From Serratia oryzae (GTDB lineage: Bacteria; Pseudomonadota; Gammaproteobacteria; Enterobacterales; Enterobacteriaceae), in contig NZ_MOXD01000002.1 of assembly GCF_001976145.1 (NCBI RefSeq), positions 527,824 to 591,823 of the forward strand: a stretch of DNA of 64,000 nucleotides, written 5' to 3'. Of this stretch, positions 9,278 through 20,877 are shown one piece after another. The position numbers and the translations under genes were made by a program. A model generated the notes under the pieces. That model was not told where the DNA came from and searched no databases. It saw only the letters and a program-made list of their open reading frames with translations. The stretch's first letter is position 1, and each line of letters starts with the position of its first letter.

Positions 9278-9814
9278 ATGCACAGACAGATACTGGATTT
9301 CTGGTTTACAGAGATTAACCCGGTGATGTGGTTTAAAAAAGACGATGATTTTGATCGTCTGCTACATACCCGCTTCAGCCAGGTTTGGCATGCGGCGTCA
9401 CAGGGGGAATTGGCACACTGGCGCGCCACGATAGAAGGGCGGTTGGCGGAGATTATCGTGCTCGATCAGTTCAGCCGTAATCTGTTTCGCGACACGCCGC
9501 GTGCTTTTTCCTGTGATGGTATGGCACTGGTATTGGCACAGGAGGCGATCGTGAGCGGATTATGCGAACAGCTCAGCATTGAGCAGCGCGGTTTTCTTTA
9601 TTTGCCGTTTATGCATTCCGAATCCGTGCAGATCCATCAACAGGCATTGGCGTTGTACAGCGAATTAAATAATGGCGATCAACTGGAATATGAAATACGT
9701 CATAAAGCCATTATTGAGCGTTTTGGCCGTTATCCACATCGTAATGCGATATTAGGCCGGGAATCGACGCCAGATGAGCGTGAATTTCTGCTGCAACCGG
9801 GCTCGGGGTTCTGA
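9278..9814 (+). CDS. DUF924 family protein
   Basis: A 178-residue protein with the DUF924 pattern: ILDFWF at the N-terminus, LAEIIVLDQFSRNLFRDTPRAF in the middle, and LPFMHSES followed by RFGRYPHRNAILGR. The fold is predicted to be helical and TPR-like; the biochemical role is unknown. It is a single gene between moeA and iaaA, with a strong hairpin behind it. Confidence 0.9.
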   Translation: MHRQILDFWFTEINPVMWFKKDDDFDRLLHTRFSQVWHAASQGELAHWRATIEGRLAEIIVLDQFSRNLFRDTPRAFSCDGMALVLAQEAIVSGLCEQLSIEQRGFLYLPFMHSESVQIHQQALALYSELNNGDQLEYEIRHKAIIERFGRYPHRNAILGRESTPDEREFLLQPGSGF

Positions 9815-9820
9815 ATATTT

Positions 9821-9853
9821 TGCTGCGCGTCCAGCGGGCTGGGCGCGACAGCA
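9821..9853 (+). terminator. Long GC-rich hairpin after the DUF924 gene
   Basis: A stem TGCTG-CGCGTCCAG with partner CTGGGCGCG-ACAGCA closes on a 4-nt loop. It lacks a T-run, so termination is likely partial or the hairpin acts as an mRNA 3' end stabiliser. The rest of the 255-bp gap to iaaA holds only a short ERIC-like end near 10009-10025. Confidence 0.55.
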
Positions 9854-10069
9854 TTACGTTGCAGGTACGGAGATAACAGGATGTTTTTATTCTATTAAGT
9901 TCTTTCAACGTACAAAATAATCTAAGCAAATCCTGGCCGAAGACTTTGTGCTTTACATCGTATGCCGGGCTAAATATAGTCGAAAAAGACAGAATAATAA
10001 TTATCCCCTTCAAGTATGACGGGTATATCAGTTCCGCCAGATATTGAGTTAACACAGGATGTCAGGTCA

Positions 10070-11029
<960 letters not shown>

Positions 11030-11048
11030 ACGTTAAGCGGAGGGGCGC

Positions 11049-12899
11049 ATGAGCGATGCCATCATCTTGCCGCCGCAGCGCGTGCTGGCGGTGAGCGATC
11101 TGAGCGTACAATTCCGTCAGGAAGGAGAAACCATTGCGGCGGTGCGCAATCTGGCCTTCAACGTGGATCGCGCCGAAACGCTGGCGATTGTGGGTGAATC
11201 CGGTTCCGGTAAATCCGTCACCTCGCTGGCGCTGATGCGTCTGGTGGAACAGGGCGGCGGTGAACTGACCCGCGGGGTGATGCAGTTTCGCCGCCGCAAC
11301 GGCCAGGTGCTCGATCTGGCGCAGGCCAGGCAGAGCACCTTGCGCACCCTGCGCGGTGCCGATATGGCGATGATTTTTCAGGAGCCGATGACCTCGCTCA
11401 ACCCGGTATTCCCAGTGGGGGAGCAGATCGCCGAGTCGTTACGCCTGCATCAGCACATGGATCACCGCAGCGCCAAACGCGAAGCGTTACGCATGCTTGA
11501 TCGGGTGCGCATCCCCGAAGCGAAAAATGTGTTGGATCGCTATCCGCACCAGCTTTCCGGCGGTATGCGCCAGCGGGTGATGATCGCCATGGCGCTGTCG
11601 TGCAAACCGGCGTTGCTGATCGCCGATGAACCCACCACCGCGCTGGATGTCACCATTCAGGCGCAAATCTTGCAGTTGATCCGCGAATTGCAGCAGGAAA
11701 TGCAAATGGCGGTGATCTTTATCACCCACGATATGGGCGTGGTCGCCGAGATTGCCGATCGGGTGCTGGTGATGCATCAGGGAGCAAAGGTAGAAGAAGG
11801 CGACGTGCGCGCGCTGTTTGCCGCGCCGCAACAGCCTTATACCCAAGCGCTGCTGGCAGCGGTGCCAAGGTTGGGTTCGATGAAGGATCAAGACCTGCCG
11901 GCCAAATTCCCCTTGCCCGGCAGTGCAAACAATGGCGCACCGCAGGATACCTTGCAGGCCGGAGCGGCACCGATCCTGCAGGTGGAAAACCTGGTCGCGC
12001 GTTTTGATTTGCGCAGCGGCATTCTCAACCGCGTCACCCGCCGCGTGCACGCGGTGGAAAACATCAGTTTCGATTTATACCCCGGCGAAACGCTGGGGCT
12101 GGTGGGGGAGTCCGGCTGCGGCAAGTCCACCACCGGGCGCGCGCTGCTGAAGCTGGTCGATAGCCAGCACGGCACCATTACCTTCAACGGCCAGCGGATC
12201 AATCAGCTTAAAGGCGCGGCGTTGCAGCATTTGCGGCGCGATATCCAGTTTATCTTTCAAGACCCTTACGCTTCATTGGATCCGCGTTTGACCGTGGGTT
12301 TCTCGATCATGGAACCGTTGTTGGTGCATAACGTGGCGCGCGGTGCCGAGGCGGAAAAGCGCGTGGCCTGGCTGCTGGAGCGGGTTGGGCTGCTGCCGGA
12401 ACATGCGCGGCGTTATCCGCACGAGTTTTCCGGCGGCCAACGCCAACGGATCTGCATTGCGCGCGCGCTGGCGCTCAACCCGAAAGTGGTGGTGGCGGAT
12501 GAAGCCGTTTCTGCGCTGGATGTGTCGATACAGGCGCAGATCGTGAATCTGTTACTCGATCTGCAGCGTGAGTTTGGCATCGCTTTCCTGTTTATTTCCC
12601 ATGATATGGCGGTGGTGGAGCGCATCAGCCACCGCGTAGCCGTGATGTATCTCGGCCAGATTGTCGAGATCGGCCCGCGCCGCAGCGTATTTGAAAACCC
12701 ACAGCATGCCTATACCCGCAAGCTGATGGCTGCGGTGCCGGTTGCCGATCCGGCCCAAGCTCATCAACGCCAGCCACTGCTGGTGGATGACATACCCAGC
12801 CCGATCCGCGCGCTGGGCGACGACCCCATTACCGCACCTCTAGTGCAGGTTGGGCCGGGGCACTTTGTGGCCCGCCATCCGATTGCCGGTGCCTTTTAG
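11049..12899 (+). CDS. gsiA: Glutathione ABC importer ATP-binding protein GsiA
   Basis: A 616-residue fusion of two oligopeptide-type ATPase domains. Walker A motifs are at residues 49-56 (GESGSGKS) and 353-361 (GESGCGKST); signatures LSGGMRQR and FSGGQRQR and two DEP/DEA Walker B regions follow. It powers uptake of glutathione and small peptides by the GsiC-GsiD channel. It is co-transcribed with iaaA and gsiB, but its permease genes lie 8.6 kb away beyond an unrelated sugar locus. Confidence 0.95.
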   Translation: MSDAIILPPQRVLAVSDLSVQFRQEGETIAAVRNLAFNVDRAETLAIVGESGSGKSVTSLALMRLVEQGGGELTRGVMQFRRRNGQVLDLAQARQSTLRTLRGADMAMIFQEPMTSLNPVFPVGEQIAESLRLHQHMDHRSAKREALRMLDRVRIPEAKNVLDRYPHQLSGGMRQRVMIAMALSCKPALLIADEPTTALDVTIQAQILQLIRELQQEMQMAVIFITHDMGVVAEIADRVLVMHQGAKVEEGDVRALFAAPQQPYTQALLAAVPRLGSMKDQDLPAKFPLPGSANNGAPQDTLQAGAAPILQVENLVARFDLRSGILNRVTRRVHAVENISFDLYPGETLGLVGESGCGKSTTGRALLKLVDSQHGTITFNGQRINQLKGAALQHLRRDIQFIFQDPYASLDPRLTVGFSIMEPLLVHNVARGAEAEKRVAWLLERVGLLPEHARRYPHEFSGGQRQRICIARALALNPKVVVADEAVSALDVSIQAQIVNLLLDLQREFGIAFLFISHDMAVVERISHRVAVMYLGQIVEIGPRRSVFENPQHAYTRKLMAAVPVADPAQAHQRQPLLVDDIPSPIRALGDDPITAPLVQVGPGHFVARHPIAGAF

Positions 12900-12923
12900 C
12901 CTTGCCTCAGGAGAGAAAACGAT

Positions 12924-14459
12924 ATGACCATGCAGAGATTTAAACGCAATGTTCTGGCCGCCGCTCTACTGGCTGTGGCCGCTGGCCCGGCCTGGGCCGC
13001 CAAAGATGCGGTGATTGCCGTGGCGTCTAACTTCACCACGCTCGATCCGTACGATGCCAACGACACTCTGTCGCAGGCGGTGGCTAAATCCTTCTATCAG
13101 GGGCTGTTCGGCTTCGACAAAGACATGAAGCTGGTTAACGTGCTGGCGGATAGCTATGAGGTGAGCCCGGACGGCCTGACCTATACCATCAAGCTGCATC
13201 CGGGAGTGAAATTCCACGATGGCAGCGATTTCAACGCCGAAGCGGTGAAAATTAACCTGGATCGCGCCAGTAACCCGGAGAACCGCCTCAAGCGTTACAA
13301 CCTGTTCAGAATGATCGATAAGACCGAGGTGGTGGCACCGGATACCGTCAAGATTGTGTTGAAAACGCCTTTTGCGGCGTTTATCAACAACCTGGCACAT
13401 CCGGCAGCGGTGATGATCTCCCCGGCGGCGCTGAAACAGTACGGTAAGGAGATCGGTTTCCATCCGGTGGGAACCGGCCCTTACCAGTTTGAAACCTGGA
13501 ACCAGACCGATTTTGTCAAAGTGAAGAAGTTTGACGGTTACTGGAAAGCCGGGCTGCCGAAACTCGATACCATCACCTGGCGCCCGGTGGTAGATAACAA
13601 CACCCGTGCGGCGATGCTGCAAACCGGCGAAGCCACCTTTGCCTTCCCGATCCCTTATGAGCAGGCCAGCGTGCTGGAAAAAAACGCCAAGTTGGATCTG
13701 GTGGCCGCCCCGTCAATTCTGCAGCGCTATATCAGCATGAACGTAACGCAAAAGCCGTTCGACAACCCGAAAGTGCGCCAGGCGCTGAACTACGCCATCA
13801 ATAAAGACGCGCTGATTAAAGTGGCGTTTGCAGGCTATGCCGTGCCGGCCGAAGGGCCGGTGCCACCGGCAATCGACTTTGCTGCTCGCTATCAACCTTG
13901 GCCCTACGATCCGGCTAAGGCGCGTGAACTGCTGAAAGAAGCCGGTTACCCGAACGGTTTTACCACCACGTTATGGTCTTCTCATAACCACAGCACCGCG
14001 CAGAAGGTGCTGCAGTTTGCCCAGCAACAGCTGGCGCAGGTTGGGGTGAAGGTGACGGTTACGGCAATGGATGCGGGCCAGCGCGCGGCGCAGGTGGAGA
14101 GCGTGGGCGTGAAGGACACCGGCGTGCGGATGTTCTATACCGGCTGGTCGGCGTCCACCGGTGAGGCCGATTGGGCGCTGTCGCCGCTGTTTTCCACCCA
14201 GGCGGCACCGCCGAAGCAGTTTAACACCGCGTTCTACAGCAACCCGCAGGTGGATGAGGATCTGGCTGCGGCGCTGGCAACCACCGATCGCACCAAGCGG
14301 CAGGCGCTTTACCAACAGGTGCAGGACCGTATTTGGGCCGATGCCCCGTGGATCTTCCTGGTCACCGAGCGCCTGCTCTCGGCCAATAACAAACAGTTGA
14401 GCGGTTTCTATGTGATGCCGGATACGTCATTCAACTTTGACAACGCAGACCTGAAATAA
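12924..14459 (+). CDS. gsiB: Glutathione-binding periplasmic protein GsiB
   Basis: A 511-residue solute-binding protein of the DppA/OppA type. The first 26 residues are a signal peptide ending AWA. The stretch [21 protein letters not shown] is a family signature. It starts 24 bp after gsiA with AGGAGA upstream. In E. coli gsiC follows directly; here the next co-oriented gsi gene is at 23108. Confidence 0.95.
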   Translation: MTMQRFKRNVLAAALLAVAAGPAWAAKDAVIAVASNFTTLDPYDANDTLSQAVAKSFYQGLFGFDKDMKLVNVLADSYEVSPDGLTYTIKLHPGVKFHDGSDFNAEAVKINLDRASNPENRLKRYNLFRMIDKTEVVAPDTVKIVLKTPFAAFINNLAHPAAVMISPAALKQYGKEIGFHPVGTGPYQFETWNQTDFVKVKKFDGYWKAGLPKLDTITWRPVVDNNTRAAMLQTGEATFAFPIPYEQASVLEKNAKLDLVAAPSILQRYISMNVTQKPFDNPKVRQALNYAINKDALIKVAFAGYAVPAEGPVPPAIDFAARYQPWPYDPAKARELLKEAGYPNGFTTTLWSSHNHSTAQKVLQFAQQQLAQVGVKVTVTAMDAGQRAAQVESVGVKDTGVRMFYTGWSASTGEADWALSPLFSTQAAPPKQFNTAFYSNPQVDEDLAAALATTDRTKRQALYQQVQDRIWADAPWIFLVTERLLSANNKQLSGFYVMPDTSFNFDNADLK

Positions 14460-14488
14460 GGCACCTCTGCACAGTATCAGGTCGATAA

Positions 14489-14523
14489 TAAAAATCTCCT
14501 CCGGCAACATCTGCCCGGAGGAG
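14489..14523 (-). terminator. Terminator of the inserted sugar operon
   Basis: A 9-bp stem (CTCCTCCGG / CCGGAGGAG) is followed, on the minus strand, by ATTTTTATT, so it terminates the leftward sugar operon whose last gene stops at 14535. On the plus strand it lies 37 bp after gsiB but is followed by AAAAGGGG, so it would be a weak end for gsiB. Confidence 0.8.
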
Positions 14524-14534
14524 AAAAGGGGCGA

Positions 14535-15542
14535 TTATTTACGCGCATCCAACAACTGCTGAGCGTTGTCGGCGGTCACCACGGTCCATGGAATGTAGTA
14601 ATGCTTCTGTGTACCACCATCCCACTTCATCTCTTGTGCGTACTGCTGCCAGATATCGGACTGCGGCTGGTAGCTCTCGCCTTTTACCGCACGCAGCGCC
14701 ACGTCGATAGACCCCTGGATCTGGCCTTTCGCATCTTGCAGGATGGAAACCATTTCCCCGGCCTGTACAGCATGAATGGCGTCGGACACACCGTCTACTC
14801 CGGCAATAGCGAAGTCTTTCACGTTCAGGCCCGCGCCTTTGATGGCTTCAATGGCACCCAGCGCCATTTCATCGTTCTGACCAATCACGCCGTTGATTTT
14901 GCCGCGGTGTTTTTGCAGCCAGTTTTCCATCAGCGGCTGGGCTTCGGCGCGCGACCAGTTAGCGGTTTTACGTTCCAACACCGTCACCTGGCCTGCGCCG
15001 CACTCCGCGATGGCTTTGTCGTTCCCTTTACCGCGTTGGATTTCACCGCTGCCGCCTTTCGGGCCTTCGATGATCACCACGTTCACCTTGTGGTTCTTAC
15101 AGTCGAGCTTATCCAGTACCGCTTTGGCTTCAAGATAGCCGCCAAGTTCGTCGTTAGAAACCACTTCGGCAGTCATCTCTTCGGTATTCAACCGTGCATT
15201 TGTCACCACCACCGGGATTTTGGCTGCGTTGGCGTTGGTGACGATATCGATATTCGCTTCAAAATCCATCGGGTTGACGATAATCGCATCGGCACGCGTC
15301 TGGATGGCGGTTGCTGCCTGATCGTTCTGCACTGAGGCATCGTAACGCCCGTCATAGAAGGTCAGCACGGCTTCACCGCTTTTCACCGCAGGATGTTCTT
15401 TACCGTATCTCTCCATCAACTGCACGAATTCAGCTTTGTTGCCGTACATCAGTACCGCAATTTTGGTTGGTGCAGCCTGGGCGGCCGCCATACTGCCGAT
15501 CATCATGGCTGAAGCAAACAAGGCAATTTTAGTTTTATTCAT
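14535..15542 (-). CDS. Ribose-type sugar ABC transporter, substrate-binding protein
   Basis: A 335-residue periplasmic protein of the RbsB/peripla_BP_4 family. Residues 1-23 are a signal peptide (ending AQA). KIAVLMYGNKAEF, ADAIIVNPMDFEANI, GQNDEMALGAIEAIKGAG and IAGVDGVSDAI are typical of D-sugar binding proteins. The start at 15542 has AGGAG upstream. It is last in the operon, separated from the permease gene by an ERIC element. Neighbours suggest a pentose or pentitol as ligand. Confidence 0.92.
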   Translation of the reverse strand: MNKTKIALFASAMMIGSMAAAQAAPTKIAVLMYGNKAEFVQLMERYGKEHPAVKSGEAVLTFYDGRYDASVQNDQAATAIQTRADAIIVNPMDFEANIDIVTNANAAKIPVVVTNARLNTEEMTAEVVSNDELGGYLEAKAVLDKLDCKNHKVNVVIIEGPKGGSGEIQRGKGNDKAIAECGAGQVTVLERKTANWSRAEAQPLMENWLQKHRGKINGVIGQNDEMALGAIEAIKGAGLNVKDFAIAGVDGVSDAIHAVQAGEMVSILQDAKGQIQGSIDVALRAVKGESYQPQSDIWQQYAQEMKWDGGTQKHYYIPWTVVTADNAQQLLDARK

Positions 15543-15572
15543 TACTTTCTCCTGGGAGGGTTGTTGCAGGTT

Positions 15573-15712
15573 TATACCCTTCATACTTCAAGTTGCATGT
15601 GCGTTGGCTTTGTTACTCGACCCATCCGTGGGCCTCGCCCCTCTGGGCCAGCGCAAGCGCTGTTCAAAAACGCACTGCGTTTCTGTCAAGCAACTCGAAT
15701 TATTTTGGGTAA
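15573..15712. repeat. ERIC element inside the sugar operon
   Basis: The termini TATACCCTTCATACTTCAAG and AACTCGAATTATTTTGGGTA enclose short internal palindromes; the classic central primer region is missing, giving about 140 bp. One end abuts the permease stop codon. As it lies within the transcript, its hairpin may set mRNA stability between the permease and binding-protein genes. Confidence 0.88.
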
Positions 15713-16750
15713 TTAATCGCGTTGTTGCTTACGCGATGGGTCAAGCAATACGGCGACGACAATCAAGGCGCCTTTAATGATTTGTTGGTAATACGACTGC
15801 ACGCCGAGCAGATCGAGGCCGTTATTCATTACCCCGATAATCAGCACGCCGAAGAAAGTCCCTACCAGCGTACCGACGCCACCGGCCATGCTGGTGCCGC
15901 CAATCACTACCGCAGCGATGGCATCCAGCTCATAGCCTGCGCCGGCGTTGGTTTGTGCCGAGCCGGTACGGGCGGTGAGGATCAACCCCGCAATGCCCGC
16001 CAGCGCACCACAGAGGGTGTATACCAGCACTTTAATGCGGGTGACGTTAATGCCTGAGGTGCGAGCGCTTTTCGGGTTACCGCCAACTGCGTAAACGTAG
16101 CGGCCAAAGATGGTTTTATTCAGCAGCAGCCAGGCGAGGGCAAACAGCAGAATGAAGATAATCACTGGCACTGGAATACCGGCGGTATAGCCGTTACCCA
16201 GCCAGCGGAAATCGTTGTTCAACTGCGAAACCGGATTGCCATCGGTGGTCAGCATGGTCAACCCGCGCGCTGCGGAGAGCATCCCCATGGTGACGATGAA
16301 CGGTTGCAGACGATAACGGGCTAACACCGTGCCGTTGATCAACCCGCAGACGATGCCGATACCCAGCGCGACAATCAGCGGCATCATCACCGCCGTCGCG
16401 GTATCGCCAATCGCCAGCCCGCTGTTATTGGTGGCGAAACGGGCGGCGACGATGCCACTGAGTGCCAGCACCGAACCGACCGACAGATCCACCCCGGCGG
16501 TGATAATGACGAAGGTCATGCCAATCGCCAGAATGCCGTTGATAGAAACCTGGCGCAGCACAATCAGCATGTTTTCATTACTGAGAAAATAGTTACTGCT
16601 CCAGGCACCTTGAGCCAGTTGATATTCGCCAATCAGCGCCACGATCAGGCACAGGGCGAAGAAGGCGATGATAATGCCGTACTTGTGCATACGGCGCTTA
16701 TTGCGGGTGAAAAACGATGCCCCTGGTGCTAAGGAGTGGGTACTGTTCAT
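15713..16750 (-). CDS. Ribose-type sugar ABC transporter permease
   Basis: A 345-residue inner-membrane protein of the RbsC/MglC/XylH family (BPD_transp_2). The conserved AGVDLSVGSVLALSG, GTVLARYRLQPFIVTMGM, AVGGNPKSARTSGINV and DAIAAVVIGGTSMAGGVG segments are present, with about ten hydrophobic helices. It pairs with the upstream ATPase (15-bp gap). Transport substrate inferred only from the neighbouring enzymes. Confidence 0.93.
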   Translation of the reverse strand: MNSTHSLAPGASFFTRNKRRMHKYGIIIAFFALCLIVALIGEYQLAQGAWSSNYFLSNENMLIVLRQVSINGILAIGMTFVIITAGVDLSVGSVLALSGIVAARFATNNSGLAIGDTATAVMMPLIVALGIGIVCGLINGTVLARYRLQPFIVTMGMLSAARGLTMLTTDGNPVSQLNNDFRWLGNGYTAGIPVPVIIFILLFALAWLLLNKTIFGRYVYAVGGNPKSARTSGINVTRIKVLVYTLCGALAGIAGLILTARTGSAQTNAGAGYELDAIAAVVIGGTSMAGGVGTLVGTFFGVLIIGVMNNGLDLLGVQSYYQQIIKGALIVVAVLLDPSRKQQRD

Positions 16751-16765
16751 GTTATTATCTCTCTG

Positions 16766-18271
16766 TTAAACCGCGAGTTTCATCAGTTCAGTCTGGGTAG
16801 CGTTGGCTGCCGTCAGCTCTCCGGCCAACTGGCCGTCGCGAAACACCAGAATGCGATCGCTCATGCCAATAATTTCCGACAGCTCGGACGAAACCATGAT
16901 GATTCCCTTATTTTTCAGGGCGAATTCCGACATAAAGCGGTAGATCTCTTTCTTTGCCCCCACGTCGATGCCGCGTGTCGGCTCATCCAGCAACAGAACC
17001 TCAGGATCGAGCAACGCCCAGCGCCCCAGCACCACTTTTTGCTGATTCCCGCCGCTGAGATGACCGACGGGCTGTTCACCGTCGTGAGTTTTTACGTTAA
17101 AACGTTCAATCATCTCTTGGGTGCGCACCTGCTCCTGCTTTTCATTGATAAAACCGGCGCGGCTGATATCCGCGAGCGAAGAGAGGTTGATGTTTTCGCT
17201 GACCGAGCGACACAGCACCAGACCGGTATCTTTACGATCCTCGGTGACATAGGCGATGCCGCAATCGATCGCTTCTTTGGGTGAGTGGCGGCCAAGCGTC
17301 TTATCTCCTAGCTGGATGGTGCCGCTATCAGCATGCTGAATGCCGAAAACCAGATCGAGAAACTCGCTGCGCCCGGAACCAACCAGGCCATAGATACCGA
17401 GGATCTCGCCGCGCTTGAGCTGTAGGCTGATATCTTTGATCTTGTTGCGCCAGTTCAGGTTTTTCACTTCCATCATCACTGCTTCGCCAGGCTGATTGAA
17501 CTTGGCGAACTCGCTGTCGTACTCGCCGCCAATGATGTGCTCAATCAACTGCTCACGGGTGATATCCGCGATATAACCTTCGTGAATGTATGCGCCATCG
17601 CGAAAGATGGTGTAACTGTCGGCAATCTGGAAAATCTCTGACAGGCGGTGTGAGACATAGATGATCCCTTTGCCCTTGGCCGCCAGGCGCGTGATGGTCT
17701 GGAAGATCTTCTGCGCATCTTCTTCACCAATCGCCGATGTGGGTTCATCCATAATGATGATGTCGGCGTTGGCGTGCGACAGCGCTTTGGCGATCTCCAC
17801 CAGTTGCTGCTCGGCAACGCTCAAGTTGCGCATTTTCTCCGTAGCGTCGATATGGAATTCGAGCTCGTTGAGCAGGGCGGTGGTGCGCTGATTCAGCGTG
17901 GCGAAGTCAACAAAACCAAAGCGCCTGGGTTCGCGGCCAAGCCAGATGTTCTCTGCCACCGTCAGATCCGGGATCGCGCTCAATTCCTGCTGCACAATTG
18001 CCACTCCGGCATTCAATGCATCACGCGGATGGTGAAATTCGCAGCGTTCGCCGTTGATAAAGATGTCGCCGCCGTCGGGTTGAATAAAACCCATCAGGAT
18101 GCTGAGAAATGTTGATTTACCCGCGCCGTTACCACCGCACAGTGCGTGGATCGAGCCACGGCGCAGACAGAACTCGGCGTTCTTTAATGCAACGACCGGG
18201 CCGAACGCTTTTTTGACTCCGGTGACTTCCAGCAGATAGGCAGGTTGTTGTGTATGCGGATCGCGTGTCAC
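16766..18271 (-). CDS. Ribose-type sugar ABC transporter ATP-binding protein
   Basis: A 501-residue tandem ATPase of the RbsA/MglA/XylG type. The first Walker A is GGNGAGKST at residues 46-54; the second domain has the degenerate GLVGSGRSE usual for this family, and the signature [14 protein letters not shown]. Its start overlaps the kinase stop by 4 bp, so translation is coupled. Energises import of the sugar handled by the operon's enzymes. Confidence 0.94.
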   Translation of the reverse strand: MTRDPHTQQPAYLLEVTGVKKAFGPVVALKNAEFCLRRGSIHALCGGNGAGKSTFLSILMGFIQPDGGDIFINGERCEFHHPRDALNAGVAIVQQELSAIPDLTVAENIWLGREPRRFGFVDFATLNQRTTALLNELEFHIDATEKMRNLSVAEQQLVEIAKALSHANADIIIMDEPTSAIGEEDAQKIFQTITRLAAKGKGIIYVSHRLSEIFQIADSYTIFRDGAYIHEGYIADITREQLIEHIIGGEYDSEFAKFNQPGEAVMMEVKNLNWRNKIKDISLQLKRGEILGIYGLVGSGRSEFLDLVFGIQHADSGTIQLGDKTLGRHSPKEAIDCGIAYVTEDRKDTGLVLCRSVSENINLSSLADISRAGFINEKQEQVRTQEMIERFNVKTHDGEQPVGHLSGGNQQKVVLGRWALLDPEVLLLDEPTRGIDVGAKKEIYRFMSEFALKNKGIIMVSSELSEIIGMSDRILVFRDGQLAGELTAANATQTELMKLAV

Positions 18272-19785
18272 AGTTGTACCTCCGGATGAGTCTGTTGCAG
18301 GCGTTGCAGATACCGCTGATAAAGTGCGTTGTACTGCACCTGACGGGCGGCATCAGGCTGCGCGCGGGTAGAGGGATCCAGTGAAACAAAGCGTTGGCAC
18401 AGTTGTGCCAGCAACGCATTAGCATCCTGATGGGGGTTTTCTGCCAGCGTCGTTGCCCACATGGCCTGAATTGCGCCACCCAGGGCGGCGGTTTCTTTAA
18501 CGTTCAGGCACACGACCGGGCAACCCATCACATCGGCAACAATCTGCCGCCAACGTGCGCTACGGGCACCGCCACCGGTCAGGCGGATCTCGCGCGCTTC
18601 GATACCCTGGCGGCGGAACAGTTCGATGCCGTAGCGCAACCCGTAAGTGGCACTTTCCACGACCGCCATGCACAGGTTGGCGCGGGTAAAGTTATCGCTA
18701 TCGAGGTTATGCAGGCTGGCGCGGGCGTGCGGCAACTGGGGGACGCGTTCGCCGTTGAAGAAGGGCAGCATTTCCACGCCGCCGGCACCGGGAGTTGCCT
18801 GTTCCAGCAGCGCGTTAAAGCTGTGAATATCCTCATCCAGCAAGGTTTGTATTGAGGTAGTGGCTGAGGTGACATTCATGGTGCAAATCAGCGGCAGCCA
18901 GCCGTTATTGCTGGAACAGAATCCGGCGATCATTTCAGATGCCGCAGAAACCGGCTCGGCGGACCAGGCGAATAGCGTACCGGAGGTGCCGAGACTCATG
19001 GTAACCGTGCCGGAGGTGATATTGCCGGAACCGATGGCCGCCATCATGTTATCGCCGCCGCCGGTGGAGACGCGGGTGGCAGGGCTGAGGCCCAATTTTG
19101 CCGCCGCTTCAGGGCGCAATGTGCCAATACAGCTTTCTGCGCTTCTGAGCGGTGGCAGTGCGTTCCACAACCGTCCGCTGTTATCGATCAGATCAACGGT
19201 GTATTGGTCCCACTGACGGGTGCGCACATTGAGCAGACCCGTGCCGGAGGCATCGCCATACTCGGCAACGCGCTCACCGGTCAACCAGTAATTCAGGTAA
19301 TCGTGGGGCAGCAGCACGCTGTGCAGACGTGCCCAACGTTCCGGGTGATGTGTCTTGAACCAAAGGATTTTCGACGCAGTGTAGCCAGTTGCCACCAGCA
19401 GACCCAATTTTTCCAGCGACCCCTGAATTCCGCCGAGTTGCTGCAACAAGCGTGCGTTTTCTGCCGCCGTTTCGGTATCACACCAGAGCTTAACGCTGTG
19501 CAGCACGTTACCTTGCTCATCCAACGGCACGAATCCGTGTTGCTGGCCGGAGACGCCCAACCCCTTAATGGTATGAGCATCGACGCCCGCTTGAGCAACC
19601 GCTTGCTGAAAAGCGCTGACCAGTGCCTCTATCCACCAGTCGGCCTCCTGTTCGCGGCGGCCGTTGGAGTCGCTGATAAGGCGATGAGGAGCGCTGCCCT
19701 CACCGAGGATCACGCCCTGTTCGCTGTCGACAATCACGACCTTCGTGCCTTGCGTACCGCAGTCTATACCAGCATAGAGCGTCAT
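18268..19785 (-). CDS. FGGY-family carbohydrate kinase, xylulokinase-like
   Basis: A 505-residue sugar kinase with the FGGY layout: N-terminal YAGIDCGTQGTKVVIVD phosphate-binding loop, GLGVSGQQHGFVPLD, WCDTETAAEN substrate loop, STGGGDNMMAAIG, and C-terminal RLTGGGARSARWRQIVADV. The overall pattern is closest to xylulokinases. It probably makes xylulose 5-phosphate. The ATG at 19785 is 4 bp after the dehydrogenase stop; the longer upstream frame runs into that gene. Ribulo- or other pentulokinase activity cannot be excluded. Confidence 0.88.
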   Translation of the reverse strand: MTLYAGIDCGTQGTKVVIVDSEQGVILGEGSAPHRLISDSNGRREQEADWWIEALVSAFQQAVAQAGVDAHTIKGLGVSGQQHGFVPLDEQGNVLHSVKLWCDTETAAENARLLQQLGGIQGSLEKLGLLVATGYTASKILWFKTHHPERWARLHSVLLPHDYLNYWLTGERVAEYGDASGTGLLNVRTRQWDQYTVDLIDNSGRLWNALPPLRSAESCIGTLRPEAAAKLGLSPATRVSTGGGDNMMAAIGSGNITSGTVTMSLGTSGTLFAWSAEPVSAASEMIAGFCSSNNGWLPLICTMNVTSATTSIQTLLDEDIHSFNALLEQATPGAGGVEMLPFFNGERVPQLPHARASLHNLDSDNFTRANLCMAVVESATYGLRYGIELFRRQGIEAREIRLTGGGARSARWRQIVADVMGCPVVCLNVKETAALGGAIQAMWATTLAENPHQDANALLAQLCQRFVSLDPSTRAQPDAARQVQYNALYQRYLQRLQQTHPEVQL

Positions 19786-19789
19786 AAAG

Positions 19790-20824
19790 TTACTCCATCT
19801 CCAGCATAATCTTGATGTCAGCAGCGTGCCCGGCGGCGGCGCGTTCGAAGGCGGCCACGCTGTCGGCAAATTTATAGGTTTGACTAATCAGTGGTTGAAC
19901 GTGCAGTTTGCCGCTGCTGAGCAGGCGCAGCGTACGTGGATACATGTTGGCGTAACGGAAAATGGTCTTAAAGGTGATCTCTTTCGCCTGCGCGGCAACG
20001 ATGTCCAGCGGCGCGGCGTCAATCGGCATACCGACCAGTACGGCGGTGGCTCCAGGTGTGGCGTGCTCGGTCAGCGTGGCAATGGCAGCTTTTGCGCCGC
20101 TGCATTCGAAAACGATGTCAACACCGTTGCCGCTGGTTAACTCGGCGACCTTTTGCGCCAGGTTGCCGGTTTTAAGGTTGACCGCGTGCAGGCCATCATA
20201 ATGCGCCGCGACTGCCAGCTTCTCATCAAACAGATCGCAAATGATCGCTTCAGAACAGCCGCCAGCCAGCGCCGCCAGAGCGGTAACGACGCCGATGGGA
20301 CCTGCACCGATGATCAGTGCGATATCACCGGGTTTGATCGAGGCTTTAGTGGCGGCATGCATACCAATAGCCAATGGTTCAACCATGGCACCTTCGGCAA
20401 AGCTGACGTTGTCAGGCAGCTTGAAGGTGAAGGCCGCCGGGTGAATAACGCTTTCCCGCAAACAACCGTGGATCGGTGGCGTAGCCCAGAAACGGACGGC
20501 CGGGTCCAGGTTGTAGAGCCCTGCGCGCGATTGAGATGATTGAGGATCAGGAATGCCTGGTTCCATGCAAACACGGTCACCTGGTTGCAGATGGTGAACA
20601 TTTTTACCGGTTGCCAATACAACACCAGCGGATTCATGCCCGAGAATCATTGGAGAATTGACCACGAAAGGCCCAATACGGCCATGCTGGTAGTAATGAA
20701 CATCGCTGCCGCAGATACCGACAGAATGAATCTTGATATGCACATCGTTATCGCCGAGCACTTCATCAAACTGGCAATCCTGGATGGCGATCTTACCTTT
20801 CTCTTCTAGGACCAATGCTTTCAT
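19790..20824 (-). CDS. Zinc-dependent polyol (xylitol/sorbitol-type) dehydrogenase
   Basis: A 344-residue medium-chain dehydrogenase. The catalytic zinc site is visible as Cys38 ([10 protein letters not shown]) with His63 and Glu64 (LGHESAG), and the NAD-binding Rossmann motif as [12 protein letters not shown]. The four-Cys structural zinc lobe of alcohol dehydrogenases is absent, as in many sorbitol/xylitol dehydrogenases. The start at 20824 has AAGGAT upstream. First gene of the leftward operon; it likely oxidises a pentitol to xylulose for the kinase. Confidence 0.9.
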   Translation of the reverse strand: MKALVLEEKGKIAIQDCQFDEVLGDNDVHIKIHSVGICGSDVHYYQHGRIGPFVVNSPMILGHESAGVVLATGKNVHHLQPGDRVCMEPGIPDPQSSQSRAGLYNLDPAVRFWATPPIHGCLRESVIHPAAFTFKLPDNVSFAEGAMVEPLAIGMHAATKASIKPGDIALIIGAGPIGVVTALAALAGGCSEAIICDLFDEKLAVAAHYDGLHAVNLKTGNLAQKVAELTSGNGVDIVFECSGAKAAIATLTEHATPGATAVLVGMPIDAAPLDIVAAQAKEITFKTIFRYANMYPRTLRLLSSGKLHVQPLISQTYKFADSVAAFERAAAGHAADIKIMLEME

Positions 20825-20847
20825 TTTTTCATCCTTTTGCATCATTT

Positions 20848-20865
20848 AATGGTATCGATAACATT
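20848..20865. promoter_or_regulatory. LacI-family operator O1 of the sugar divergon
   Basis: The 18-bp sequence AATGGTATCGATAACATT is palindromic apart from one base pair and is centred on CG, the form expected of LacI-family operators. It lies 23 bp upstream of the dehydrogenase start, downstream of the predicted -10, so bound repressor would block transcription. It shares AATG...CATT arms and a CGAT core with O2. Confidence 0.7.
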
Positions 20866-20877
20866 CAAGTGAACAAG

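Noticed and set aside
10007..10026. ERIC terminus-like AAGTATGACGGGTATA
   Set aside because: Only one end of about 16 bp matches and no partner end or core is seen; at best a remnant.
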